From Mycobacterium sp. (GTDB taxonomy: Bacteria > Actinomycetota > Actinomycetes > Mycobacteriales > Mycobacteriaceae), in contig JAHFVD010000026.1 in the NCBI GenBank assembly GCA_023264735.1, positions 28,033 through 92,032 of the forward strand: a stretch of 64,000 nucleotides of DNA, read 5' to 3'. Shown here in pieces: positions 34,500 through 43,843 of this stretch (position 1 is its first letter; every line of letters starts with the position of its first letter). The translations under genes and the position numbers were made by a program. The notes under the pieces were generated by a model. That model saw only the letters and a program-made list of their open reading frames with translations. It had not been told where the DNA came from and made no database searches.

Positions 34500-35231
34500 C
34501 TAGGAATGTACCGATGCGACAAGCAGCTCGGCAGTCAGCTCGATGTCGTCCAGCGTGACCGCTTGACCTTCCGGGATGCTTCTGATGCGGCTTAGTGACC
34601 GTCTCGCATGAGTACCCAACCAAAGCTGCACGTGGAGCAGGCAATCGGTGCGCAACTGCGGATCAACATTCGAAAGTTGCTGTCGCACAGCGGAACCAGC
34701 AGTCGGATCGAGAGTCAACCGTACGATGTCCAGTAGGTCGCTGGCTTCCTTGGCTGCGCCGCGGTCCATCAGTGATTGCAGCTTCATCGCGATGAGTGGC
34801 CCGGGCTCGGCGACGCGCACGGTCACCGGCGCGAGTCCTGGCGTCTGTAGCGACATCGGGGATGCCGTGGCTGCAGCCCAGTTGTGCGCCATGACGTGAA
34901 GGCGCCCGGTCGCATCGTTAGGAAGTTCCTCAAGTGCCGCGTCCGTTACCCCAAGAACGTCGATCTCGACAGTGCCGGCCACGGTGCTCAGCAGTGCCCC
35001 CGCCGGGCCGCGCGGGGTAGCGCCAGCATCGAGGAGCAGTTCAAGCTGCGATGGTTCGTCGTCCCGCCGGCGATCCACGGTGTCCAGATCACCAGTCGCG
35101 CGATGGGGTCGCCCTAGTCGGCACACGACCGCCAGTCCACCGATCAGCACAACCGGGCGTGACGTCTGTGCCTCAATGCGCGGGATTGCGTGGACCAGCT
35201 GCTCCATCGCCGTGCCGGCAAGGTTCACCAC
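34500..35231 (-). CDS. AbiEii/AbiGii-like nucleotidyltransferase toxin
   Basis: A protein of about 243 residues with IGGLAVVCRLG followed by RATGDLDTV, giving the GG and DxD signatures of the Pol-beta nucleotidyltransferase fold, and a third acidic motif VEIDVLG. LIAMKLQSLMDRGAAKEASD recalls the KLxAxxxR-KDxxD helix of AbiEii enzymes. Such toxins transfer nucleotides to tRNA or other targets. GTG 35231 has GAGG upstream and lies 16 bases after the antitoxin stop. The frame is open to 35399, but that part overlaps the antitoxin gene. Confidence 0.8.
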   Translation of the reverse strand: MVNLAGTAMEQLVHAIPRIEAQTSRPVVLIGGLAVVCRLGRPHRATGDLDTVDRRRDDEPSQLELLLDAGATPRGPAGALLSTVAGTVEIDVLGVTDAALEELPNDATGRLHVMAHNWAAATASPMSLQTPGLAPVTVRVAEPGPLIAMKLQSLMDRGAAKEASDLLDIVRLTLDPTAGSAVRQQLSNVDPQLRTDCLLHVQLWLGTHARRSLSRIRSIPEGQAVTLDDIELTAELLVASVHS

Positions 35232-35247
35232 CGGCACAGGCCTCGGG

Positions 35248-36306
35248 CTACCAGACACGCGCCCACGGTTCCGGCGGCGTCCACTGAGCGAGGATTTCGC
35301 GTCCCCGGCTCGGATCTTTGGCCAGGTCCAGGGCCACGAACAGCGGTCGAGCGATCGGCCAGCTCTCGCTGGATTCGGCGTGACGAACCCGCTCTGCACA
35401 AGCCGCCGCGACCGGGGCGGCCTTCAACGTTGCGGAGCGCGTGCTCGGATCGGCGGCGGGGCCGAGCACCTGTGTGGCACGGCGCAGAGTGCGCATGTCG
35501 GGGACATAGAAGTCGGCCGGATGGTCTGCGCGAAGTCCAACGGACGCCCCATAGAATGCGGCCGCCGTGGTGTCCGTCAGTGCCCAGCCAGTTCCGGCGT
35601 TGACGTCGTCATTAATGCGCAGGGCATCGCGAACCGCTCTGTCCCCCGGCGACGGCAACGACGCGACATCAGCTGTGACCGGACGCCAGGCCGATGCGAG
35701 ACCCCAGAACAGTTCCGGAATGGACGGGATGTGTTCGGCATCAATCAAATTCGCGCGCCGAAGGCGCGCCAGAACTTCTGAAACAGTGCTAGGCGCCCTG
35801 CCGATTCGATGAGCAAGCGAACGCACGCCGACAGACTGGGCCGGATTCAAGAGCAGTTCGACTGTGACTTCCAGGCCAGCTCGACCAGCGAACGGATCGT
35901 CGGAAGCCATCGTAAGCGTGTTCACTGGCGGAATATCGGCATGGACGTAGACTCCGGGTGCTGCCAGGTGTAGTCGACCGCGCAAGTCCAACCACCCCCA
36001 GCCGGCACTTTGCAACATCGCGCGTGCGTCTTCGGTGATCCGGTCCGCAATGAGCACACCGACTACGTGATTGCCAGCCCCGTTTTGAATTCGAGCAAGC
36101 TGATGCGCGAATTGGCCAAGCTGCCGCGGGAGTGCATCTGCTGATGCAAGTGTCCGATATTTGGCTTCAATGAGCAGGGTCCGACCGTCGGGAGTTCGGA
36201 CCTCGATATCGGCAGCGTCTCCAACAGAGTCGATCAGGGAAGCCGTCAGCCCTACCGCTTCTAGCGCGTCGACGAGCGCGTGTTCTGCGTCAGCCGCTCT
36301 CAGCAC
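35248..36306 (-). CDS. AbiEi-like antitoxin with N-terminal nuclease-like fold
   Basis: A protein of about 352 residues. The N-terminal part has DIEVRTPDGRTLLIEAKY, a PD-(D/E)xK-like arrangement, followed by LIADRITEDARAMLQSAGWG. A winged HTH follows (VRSLAHRIGRAPSTVSEVL), then a C-terminal domain with FYVPDMRTLRRA. I recall this layout in actinobacterial proteins annotated as type IV AbiEi antitoxins. AbiEi proteins neutralise AbiEii and repress their own operon through inverted repeats; such a repeat lies 18 bp upstream of GTG 36306. The open frame to 36507 runs through that operator and is unlikely to be coding. Confidence 0.75.
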   Translation of the reverse strand: MLRAADAEHALVDALEAVGLTASLIDSVGDAADIEVRTPDGRTLLIEAKYRTLASADALPRQLGQFAHQLARIQNGAGNHVVGVLIADRITEDARAMLQSAGWGWLDLRGRLHLAAPGVYVHADIPPVNTLTMASDDPFAGRAGLEVTVELLLNPAQSVGVRSLAHRIGRAPSTVSEVLARLRRANLIDAEHIPSIPELFWGLASAWRPVTADVASLPSPGDRAVRDALRINDDVNAGTGWALTDTTAAAFYGASVGLRADHPADFYVPDMRTLRRATQVLGPAADPSTRSATLKAAPVAAACAERVRHAESSESWPIARPLFVALDLAKDPSRGREILAQWTPPEPWARVW

Positions 36307-36324
36307 AGGATCATTGTCTCTAAC

Positions 36325-36356
36325 GTTCGGTGTTCGGTCAATACCGAACACCGAAC
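36325..36356. promoter_or_regulatory. Perfect inverted repeat: AbiEi operator
   Basis: GTTCGGTGTTCGG (36325-36337), a 6-base spacer TCAATA, then CCGAACACCGAAC (36344-36356), an exact 13-bp inverted repeat. Each arm is itself built from two TTCGG units 7 bp apart. Location just before the antitoxin start fits negative autoregulation by AbiEi. Confidence 0.8.
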
Positions 36357-36543
36357 AGTCGGCTCGCCTGTGCCCCCCGACTCGCCGTTTTCGACAGCTG
36401 CGATACATCACTTGCCACATGGAACCCCGCGGGAAAGCCGGACTGTGTCCCGCAGTCTGAGTGTGGGGCGCGGGCGAAGGCTCAGACCACTGCGACCGGA
36501 GGCACAACTCTCGTCAATCGCTCCGCGCCCGCTCAACCCAGCA

Positions 36544-36575
36544 AAAAACCCGAAGTCATCTGACTTCGGGTTTTT
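36544..36575. terminator. Terminator downstream of tRNA-Ala
   Basis: A perfect 15-bp stem AAAAACCCGAAGTCA/TGACTTCGGGTTTTT with a 2-base centre lies 5 bases beyond the 3' end of the tRNA. The flanking A- and T-tracts make it work in both directions. Confidence 0.85.
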
Positions 36576-36580
36576 CCTGG

Positions 36581-36653
36581 TGGAGCTAAGGGGATTCGAA
36601 CCCCTGACCCCCACACTGCCAGTGTGGTGCGCTACCAACTGCGCCATAGCCCC
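36581..36653 (-). tRNA. tRNA-Ala (anticodon GGC)
   Basis: The minus strand folds as a 73-base tRNA. Acceptor arms are GGGGCTA and TAGCTCC, with D-arm GCGCAGTTGGTAGCGC, anticodon loop CTGGCAG (anticodon GGC) and T-arm AGGGG-TTCGAAT-CCCCT. CCA is not encoded. Its 3' 42 bases (36581-36622) are the right-hand att repeat of the mini-island. Confidence 0.95.
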
Positions 36654-36705
36654 AGGTGTGCCCACCGAAGTTACACCACCGGCACGCGCGCTTCAAAATC
36701 GCTGG

Positions 36706-37964
36706 TCAGGGCAGCTCGCCAGCGGCCTCCGGGCCCAGCGGCCGCGGTGGAGTGTGCTCTAGCGGCGGGGCATCCCGCGTTTCCGGCGCCAGCAGCCAGC
36801 CGATCGAGGCCAGGACCAGGATCGCGCCGCTGATCGCGAACGCCGACTCGAACGAGAAGTGCTGGGCGATCTCCCCGACGCCGAGCGACCCCACGATCGA
36901 CCCGAGATCCGACATCATCTGGAACGTCGCCACGGCCGTCCCACCGCGCGCCTTGCCGATGATGTCGGCCACCGCGGCCTGCTGCGGCGAGGTGAACACC
37001 CCGGTACCCGCGCCCGCGATGAACGCGCCCACCAGGAAAACCGGCAGCGACGTCGCCGCCCCGACCACCGCCGTCGTGAGCCCCGCAGCCGCCAGACCGA
37101 TAATCAGCAGCGGCCGACGACCCGTCCGGTCGGACAGCCGCCCCGACGGAATCACCGCCGCGACGTTGCCGGCCGCGAACGTCGCCAGCGCCGCACCCGC
37201 GACGCCCGGCCCGCGGTGCAACGCCTCGGTGATGAACAGCGGCACCAGCGCGACCCGCAGCCCGAACGCCGACCACCCGGTCGCGAAGTTGGACAGCAGC
37301 GCCGCCCGGTAGGCCCGGTGGCGCAGCGCCACCCGCAACGTCACCGTCAGCTCGTCGGCCGGAGCCGGCGCCGCCAGGTGAGAATGCCGCAGCTTGATGA
37401 ACACCACCGCCGCGGCGATCAGCAGCGCGACCCCGTAGATGAGGAACGGTGCGGCCAGGCCCAGCCCGGCGGTCAGGCTGCCCATCAGCGGGCCGGCCAC
37501 GGAGCCGACCAGGAACGCGCTGAAGAACATGCCCGCCACCCGACCGCGGGCGTCGTGCGGACTGATCCGGATCATCAGCCCCAGCGCCGAGACGAAGAAC
37601 ATCGTCGAGCCGATCCCACCCAGCGACCGGAACAACAGCAGCTGCCAATAGGTGTGGGCGAACGCGCATGCCCCCGTCGACACCGCCACGATGATTAGGC
37701 CGCTGACATAGATCCGTCGCTCCCCCAGCCGCTGCACCAACATGCCCGACACCGGGGCGAAGCACAGCCGCATCACCGCGAAAGCGGTGATGACGAACGT
37801 CGCGGCGCTGATGCTCACCCCGAAGTTGCGCGCGAACTGCGGCAACACCGGCGCGACCACGCCATAGCCGAGGGCGATGACCGCGTTGGCCGCGATCAGA
37901 ACCCAGACTTCCCGCGGAAGCTTGGCCTCGGCTTCCGAGGGACAGTCACCCTCCGCGACAGAAC

Positions 37965-37968
<4 letters not shown>
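36706..37968 (-). CDS. MFS transporter
   Basis: A 420-residue major facilitator with 12 predicted membrane helices. It has [14 protein letters not shown] in helix 1, the motif A-like [10 protein letters not shown] loop after helix 2, [14 protein letters not shown] as the second copy between helices 8 and 9, and a polar C-terminal tail. It is probably a drug- or metabolite-exporting antiporter. GTG 37968 overlaps the pgm stop (GTGA), so the two are one operon; a functional link to sugar phosphates is not evident. Confidence 0.88.
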
Positions 37969-39599
<1,631 letters not shown>

Positions 39600-39667
39600 G
39601 GAGCCAATTCTGCCCTCCCAGGGGCGATACTTGCTCGCGGATTCATCCACGGTTAAGGGGGTTGCCC

Positions 39668-40066
39668 ATGTTCGGCCATGACAACCGGGAATTGGCGGCC
39701 GTGTTCGTCGGCGGTGCGGTGGGGACCCTCGCGCGCGCGGTGCTGGCGACGGTGTTCGTCGATGACCCGGCGCGCTGGCCGTGGGCGACGTTCGGCGTCA
39801 ACATCGTGGGCGCGTTCCTGCTGGGTTACTTCACCACCCGCTTGCTCGAACGGCTGCCGCTGTCGAGCTACCGCCGCCCCCTGCTGGGAACCGGGCTGTG
39901 CGGCGGGCTCACCACGTTCTCCACCATGCAGGTCGAGACGTTGAAGATGATCGAGCATCACCACTACGCACTGGCGGCCGGCTACACCGTGGCCAGCATC
40001 GCCGCCGGTCTGCTGGCGGTGTACGTGGCGACGGCGCTGGTGCGCCGGGTCAGGATCCGGGCGTGA
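39668..40066 (+). CDS. crcB: Fluoride efflux channel CrcB/Fluc, subunit 1
   Basis: A 132-residue protein with four membrane helices. It shows GGAVGTLAR in helix 1, [12 protein letters not shown] in helix 2 and [11 protein letters not shown] in helix 3, the standard Fluc pore motifs. In actinobacteria the channel is a heterodimer of two CrcB chains; the partner overlaps at 40063 (GTGA). ATG 39668 has GGGGG upstream. I looked for a fluoride riboswitch in the 68-bp leader and saw none that is convincing. Confidence 0.93.
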   Translation: MFGHDNRELAAVFVGGAVGTLARAVLATVFVDDPARWPWATFGVNIVGAFLLGYFTTRLLERLPLSSYRRPLLGTGLCGGLTTFSTMQVETLKMIEHHHYALAAGYTVASIAAGLLAVYVATALVRRVRIRA

Positions 40067-40428
40067 ACATCGCAGTATGGGCCGGGGTGATGGCCATCGG
40101 CGGGCTGGGGTCGGTGGCCCGGCTCATGGTCGACCGGGCGGTGGCCCGCCGGGCGGCACGGTCGTTCCCATTCGGCACCCTGGCCGTCAACATCAGTGGC
40201 GCGGTACTGCTCGGCTTCGTCAGCGGGCTGACGTTGAGCCACCATGCCGCGCTGCTGGCGGGCACCGCGTTCGTCGGCGCCTACACCACGTTCTCGACCT
40301 GGATGCTGGAAACGCAGCGGCTGACCGAGGAGCGCCAGATCTGGCCCGCGGTGGCCAATCTCGTCGTCAGCGTCGTCCTGGGCGTCGCCGCGGCGATGCT
40401 CGGCCAGTGGATTGCGAGCCTGCCGTGA
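40063..40428 (+). CDS. crcB: Fluoride efflux channel CrcB/Fluc, subunit 2
   Basis: A 121-residue protein with four helices. [28 protein letters not shown] and [12 protein letters not shown] are the same three motifs as in subunit 1, with antiparallel topology expected of the pair. GTG 40063 overlaps the stop of subunit 1, and its own stop overlaps the DUF190 GTG. The chains would form the dual-topology channel that exports F-. Confidence 0.93.
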   Translation: MNIAVWAGVMAIGGLGSVARLMVDRAVARRAARSFPFGTLAVNISGAVLLGFVSGLTLSHHAALLAGTAFVGAYTTFSTWMLETQRLTEERQIWPAVANLVVSVVLGVAAAMLGQWIASLP

Positions 40429-41486
40429 GCGAGCCCTACCTGAAGCTGACCGCGTTCTTCGGCGAGCGCCAGCGCGCCGGTTCCCGATTCCTCGCCGAGG
40501 CGATGCTCGACCTCTACGCCCACCGCGAGGTGTCCAACAGCGTGATGCTCCGCGGCATCGCCAGCTTCGGCCCTCGGCACGTCATCCGCAGCGACGAGTC
40601 GCTCACGTTGTCCGAGGATCCGCCGATCGCGATCGCCGCCGTCGACACCGCGGCGACGATCGGCGGCCTGATCGATGACGTGGTCGGCATCACGACCCGC
40701 GGCCTGATCACCCTGGAACGGGCCCAGCTGTACAACGGTGAGCTGCCCGGTGGCGATGACGCCGTCAAACTCACCGTCTACGTCGGTCGCCGACGCAAGA
40801 TCAACGGCGCAGCCGCCTTCTACGCGGTGTGCGACCTCTTGCACAGCCACCACTTCGCTGGAGCGACGGTGTACCTCGGTGTGGACGGCACCGCGCACGG
40901 TCGACGACGCCGTGCCCGCTTCTTCAGCGGCAATACCGACGTGCCGATCATGATCGTCGCCACCGGCACCGCCGAGCAGGCCCAGCGCGCGGTGCCCGAA
41001 CTCGAAGCGATGATGAACCAACCGCTGGTGACGGTGGAGCGTGTTCAGGTCTGCAAGCGCGACGGCCAGCTGTTGGCTCGCCCGCCCGCAATACCTGCCC
41101 TTGATTCACACGGCCGCGAACTGCGCCAGAAGCTGACGATCCACACCGACGAGTCGACGCACCACGACGGGGCTCCCATCCACCGCGCACTGGTGCGGCG
41201 GTTGTGGGAGTCGGAGATCGTCAGCGGCGCCACCGTGCTGCGTGGCATCTGGGGCTTCCACGGCGACCATAAACCCCACGGCGACAAGCTGATTCAATAC
41301 GGCCGTCAGGTGCCGGTGACCACCATCGTCGTCGACACCCCCGACGTCATCGCGCGGTCCTTCGACATCATCGACGAGGTGACCGGCCGCCACGGCCTGG
41401 TCACCTCCGAGATGGTGCCTGCGCAGCTGATGCTCGACGGCGACGTACGCCAGGGCGCAACCGATCTCGCCGACTACCGGTATTAG
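40425..41486 (+). CDS. DUF190 protein with three PII-like repeats
   Basis: A 353-residue protein made of three related units: LKLTAFFGERQRAGSRFLAE (from residue 5), VKLTVYVGRRRKINGAAAFY (about 109) and QKLTIHTDESTHHDGAPIHR (about 235). Each is followed by a SGATVLRGIWGFHG-type strand-loop. DUF190 proteins resemble the PII fold. The M. tuberculosis gene next to crcB, Rv3071 as I recall, occupies this place. Overlap with crcB suggests a role in fluoride response, perhaps by nucleotide or anion sensing; this is inference. Confidence 0.88.
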   Translation: MSEPYLKLTAFFGERQRAGSRFLAEAMLDLYAHREVSNSVMLRGIASFGPRHVIRSDESLTLSEDPPIAIAAVDTAATIGGLIDDVVGITTRGLITLERAQLYNGELPGGDDAVKLTVYVGRRRKINGAAAFYAVCDLLHSHHFAGATVYLGVDGTAHGRRRRARFFSGNTDVPIMIVATGTAEQAQRAVPELEAMMNQPLVTVERVQVCKRDGQLLARPPAIPALDSHGRELRQKLTIHTDESTHHDGAPIHRALVRRLWESEIVSGATVLRGIWGFHGDHKPHGDKLIQYGRQVPVTTIVVDTPDVIARSFDIIDEVTGRHGLVTSEMVPAQLMLDGDVRQGATDLADYRY

Positions 41487-41490
41487 GTGA

Positions 41491-41823
41491 TCAGCTGTCC
41501 GCGAGGACGGTCAGCAGGATCACCGAGTCGTCGACCGCGTGCAGGCCGTGCCGCTCCCGTGGAACCACCAGCAGATCGCCTTCCCGACCCTCCCAGGCGT
41601 CGTCGGCGGTCGTCAGCCGGACGTTGCCACGCAGCACCTGCAGCGTGGTCTCCCCCGGGCTGTGGTGGTCGCTGAGATCCCGACCGCCCGCCAAGGCGAT
41701 CAGCGTCTGGCGCAGCTGATGATCGTGGCCGCCGTGCACGGTATGCGCGGCACGTCCACTGTTCGACGAGCGGGCCGTGGCCAGCTGTTCGTCTGCGAGC
41801 GCAGACAGCGAAACCGAATCCAT
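41491..41823 (-). CDS. Cupin-domain protein
   Basis: A 110-residue single-domain cupin. LSDHHSPGETTLQVLRGNVRL is motif 1 and PRERHGLHAVDDSVILLTVL is motif 2, with His residues in both positions for a metal. The N-terminal HGGHDHQLRQT also looks metal-binding. GGAGG precedes ATG 41823. Substrate unknown. It converges on the DUF190 gene with a 4-bp gap. Confidence 0.8.
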   Translation of the reverse strand: MDSVSLSALADEQLATARSSNSGRAAHTVHGGHDHQLRQTLIALAGGRDLSDHHSPGETTLQVLRGNVRLTTADDAWEGREGDLLVVPRERHGLHAVDDSVILLTVLADS

Positions 41824-41838
41824 AACATCCTCCAATTC

Positions 41839-42276
41839 TCAAGAGTTAAGCAGCAGAACGCCGCTCACGAGCAGCGCCACCACCTTGACAACTTCGACTA
41901 CGACGTAGACGTGGTGCGCGCGTGATCGCCCCGACTCCGCCTGGCGCGCGTCGGCAAGTACCGCATCGGAGCGCCGCGTCAGAGCTGGGCGCACAGCGAT
42001 CACCTGGATCAGCAGTGCAGCGACGGCCACCAGGACCGCCGCGATGATTCCCGCGGTGGGCGTGCCGATCACCAAGGCGATGACGATGACCGCCGCCAGC
42101 ACGGCTTCACAGGTGTTCAGCGCACGGAAGACGAGCCGGCCGATTCCCAACCCGAGCGGGATGGTGACACCGGGAGCACGGAACTTCAGTGGCGCCTCGA
42201 GGAAGGAGATGGCAAGGACCATTCCCAACCAGACGAACAACGCCGCCACCGCGACCGCGGTCCAGTGCTCCACCAC
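41839..42276 (-). CDS. Small membrane protein with four helices
   Basis: A 145-residue protein with hydrophobic segments at about 5-27, 42-70, 74-95 and 122-143. The motif LEAPLKFRAPGV lies after the first helix. It probably belongs to a DUF4149-like group, but I am not sure. It starts with GTG 42276, 6 bases after the F420 monooxygenase stop, and precedes the cupin gene, so the three are likely one operon. Confidence 0.65.
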   Translation of the reverse strand: MVEHWTAVAVAALFVWLGMVLAISFLEAPLKFRAPGVTIPLGLGIGRLVFRALNTCEAVLAAVIVIALVIGTPTAGIIAAVLVAVAALLIQVIAVRPALTRRSDAVLADARQAESGRSRAHHVYVVVEVVKVVALLVSGVLLLNS

Positions 42277-42282
42277 GTCTCC

Positions 42283-43140
42283 TCACTGCCAATCCGTGGC
42301 GAGTTCGGCCACCCAGTCGCCGGCCTGCGCCGGGTCGTCCGGCGGCGACGCGACCAGAACCAGTTCGCCGACACCCAACTCTGCCAGACGCTCCTTGTCC
42401 GCCGGGTCCGGTTGGCGCAGCGCGACCGCCACCCGCACGTCGGCCGGATCACGTCCGGCTTCCTGACACAGCCGGTGCAATGTCGCCACCTTGGCGGCGA
42501 CGTCATCGACGTCACGAAGATTGAAGCCGTACCAGCCATCACCCCACTGCGCGACACGGCGCAGAGCGGCATCGGTGTTACCGCCGCACAGGATCGGGAT
42601 CGCGCGCTCCCGGGGTTTGGGATTGACCCGGATGTTTGCGAAGTTGGCGAATTCTCCTGTGTACGAGGCGATATCGTCACACCAGATGGCACGCATCGCA
42701 GCGACATAGTCGGCGGTGCGGGCAGCTCGCCGCTCGAACGGAACCCCGATCGCGTCAAATTCTTCACGCGACCAACCGATTCCGATGCCAAGCGAGAACC
42801 GGCCGCCGCTGAGCTTGTCCAGGCTGGCGGCCTGCTTGGCCACGATCACCGGGTTGTGCTCAGGCAGTAGCAGGACGCCGGTGGCGATGCCGATCGTCGT
42901 CGTGGCGGCCGCGGCGAACGATAAGCCGATCATCGGGTCGATCCAGTCGGCGTCGGCAGGCACCGCGATCTTGCCGTCGTCGGCGTACGGATAGCGGGAG
43001 GCGCCATCGTCGACCATCACGACGTGCTCCCCCGCCCACAAAGTGGCGAAGCCGTTCTGTTCGGCGGCGAGAGCCACCGCCTGGATCACCGCGGACTCAG
43101 CGCCCGCGCCGATACCCAAAGCGTGCAACCCGAGTCGCAT
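42283..43140 (-). CDS. LLM-class F420-dependent oxidoreductase
   Basis: A 285-residue TIM-barrel protein of the bacterial luciferase-like family. It has MRLGLHALGIGAG, GFATLWAGEHV, GIATGVLLLPEHNPV, KLSGGRFSLGIGIGWSREEF and ILCGGNTDAALRR. These match mycobacterial F420-dependent probable oxidoreductases. Cofactor F420 is inferred from family, not proven. ATG 43140 is preferred over the long open frame to 43425. Confidence 0.88.
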   Translation of the reverse strand: MRLGLHALGIGAGAESAVIQAVALAAEQNGFATLWAGEHVVMVDDGASRYPYADDGKIAVPADADWIDPMIGLSFAAAATTTIGIATGVLLLPEHNPVIVAKQAASLDKLSGGRFSLGIGIGWSREEFDAIGVPFERRAARTADYVAAMRAIWCDDIASYTGEFANFANIRVNPKPRERAIPILCGGNTDAALRRVAQWGDGWYGFNLRDVDDVAAKVATLHRLCQEAGRDPADVRVAVALRQPDPADKERLAELGVGELVLVASPPDDPAQAGDWVAELATDWQ

Positions 43141-43205
43141 CTGCGCATCATCGCACGCGTCATGGTGCGAAGTTCTGCACCCGGCCACTGCTGTCCGGTA
43201 AACAC

Positions 43206-43724
43206 ATGAAGATGCGCTGCACGGGGTGGGCCGCGGTGGTCGGGCTTGCCGTCGCCACGTTGACGGGCTGCGGCGGGAGCAGCGACACCACACCCACGCT
43301 GACCACCACGAACACGTCCACCGCGGCGACGCCAACCAGCGCGGTGGCCGCCACGCCGGCCCCGCGGCCCCGGACGGTGAAGTGGGTGGACTTGAAAGCC
43401 GGTGACTGTCTGGTCGACCCACCACCGACGGATCCGGCAGTGGTGATGGTCAGTGTCGTCGACTGTGGCCAGCCACACTCGGCCGAGGCATATCTGCGCA
43501 CGCCGATCCCGGTGAACGCGGCCTTGGCCGATGTCGTGACCAGTGAATGCACCACCGGTTTCCAGCAGTACACCGGGGCCACTCCCGGGGTGGGCAGGTA
43601 CTCCAGCACCTACCTCATCGACTCCGACCAGGACCGCACATCCGACAACCCCTACCCGAGCACGGTGATCTGCCTGCTGCAGGGCGCCGACGGGAAACCC
43701 CTCACCGGCTCGGCGCGCCGGTGA
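43206..43724 (+). CDS. Lipoprotein with septum-formation-like domain
   Basis: A 172-residue lipoprotein: signal with lipobox LTGC at residue 22, a Thr/Ala/Pro-rich linker, and a domain with VDLKAGDCLVDPP and VVDCGQPHSAEAY. This resembles the septum-formation/DUF4190-associated extracellular domain. Four conserved-looking cysteines suggest two disulfides. It should be anchored to the outside of the plasma membrane. Function unknown. Confidence 0.82.
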   Translation: MKMRCTGWAAVVGLAVATLTGCGGSSDTTPTLTTTNTSTAATPTSAVAATPAPRPRTVKWVDLKAGDCLVDPPPTDPAVVMVSVVDCGQPHSAEAYLRTPIPVNAALADVVTSECTTGFQQYTGATPGVGRYSSTYLIDSDQDRTSDNPYPSTVICLLQGADGKPLTGSARR

Positions 43725-43843
43725 TGGCGCGCCGGTACCCACTCAGGTTGGGCGTCCTAGGTCGAGCCGGTAGGGTTTATATGTTGTCTAACGAATTCCC
43801 TGGTCAAAGCGCGGCCGATCTGAACAAAAGGATCTGATGGCCC

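Larger units (their letters stand above)
34300..36622. mobile_element. 2.28-kb integrated mini-island carrying an AbiE-like pair
   Basis: The segment is bounded by 42-bp direct repeats of the tRNA-Ala 3' half; the repeat at the right end restores a complete tRNA. It carries two minus-strand genes (AbiEi-like and AbiEii-like), an autoregulatory-type palindrome, one terminator and three TGTCGTCA repeats. No integrase, recombinase or excisionase is encoded, so it is either a deletion remnant or a satellite mobilised in trans. Its terminator next to the tRNA appears to have come with it. Confidence 0.8.

Noticed and set aside
36307-36507. N-terminal 67 residues of the AbiEi frame
   Set aside because: They translate through the perfect inverted repeat and toward the terminator, with no ribosome site.
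39600-39667. Fluoride riboswitch before crcB
   Set aside because: GGGGCGATAC is present, but the pseudoknot partners and the closing stem expected of the class are not visible in 68 bp.
43725-43843. SigF-type promoter before the receiver-PP2C gene
   Set aside because: GGTT and GGTAGG elements are present but the spacing (about 19 bases) and sequence fit poorly.
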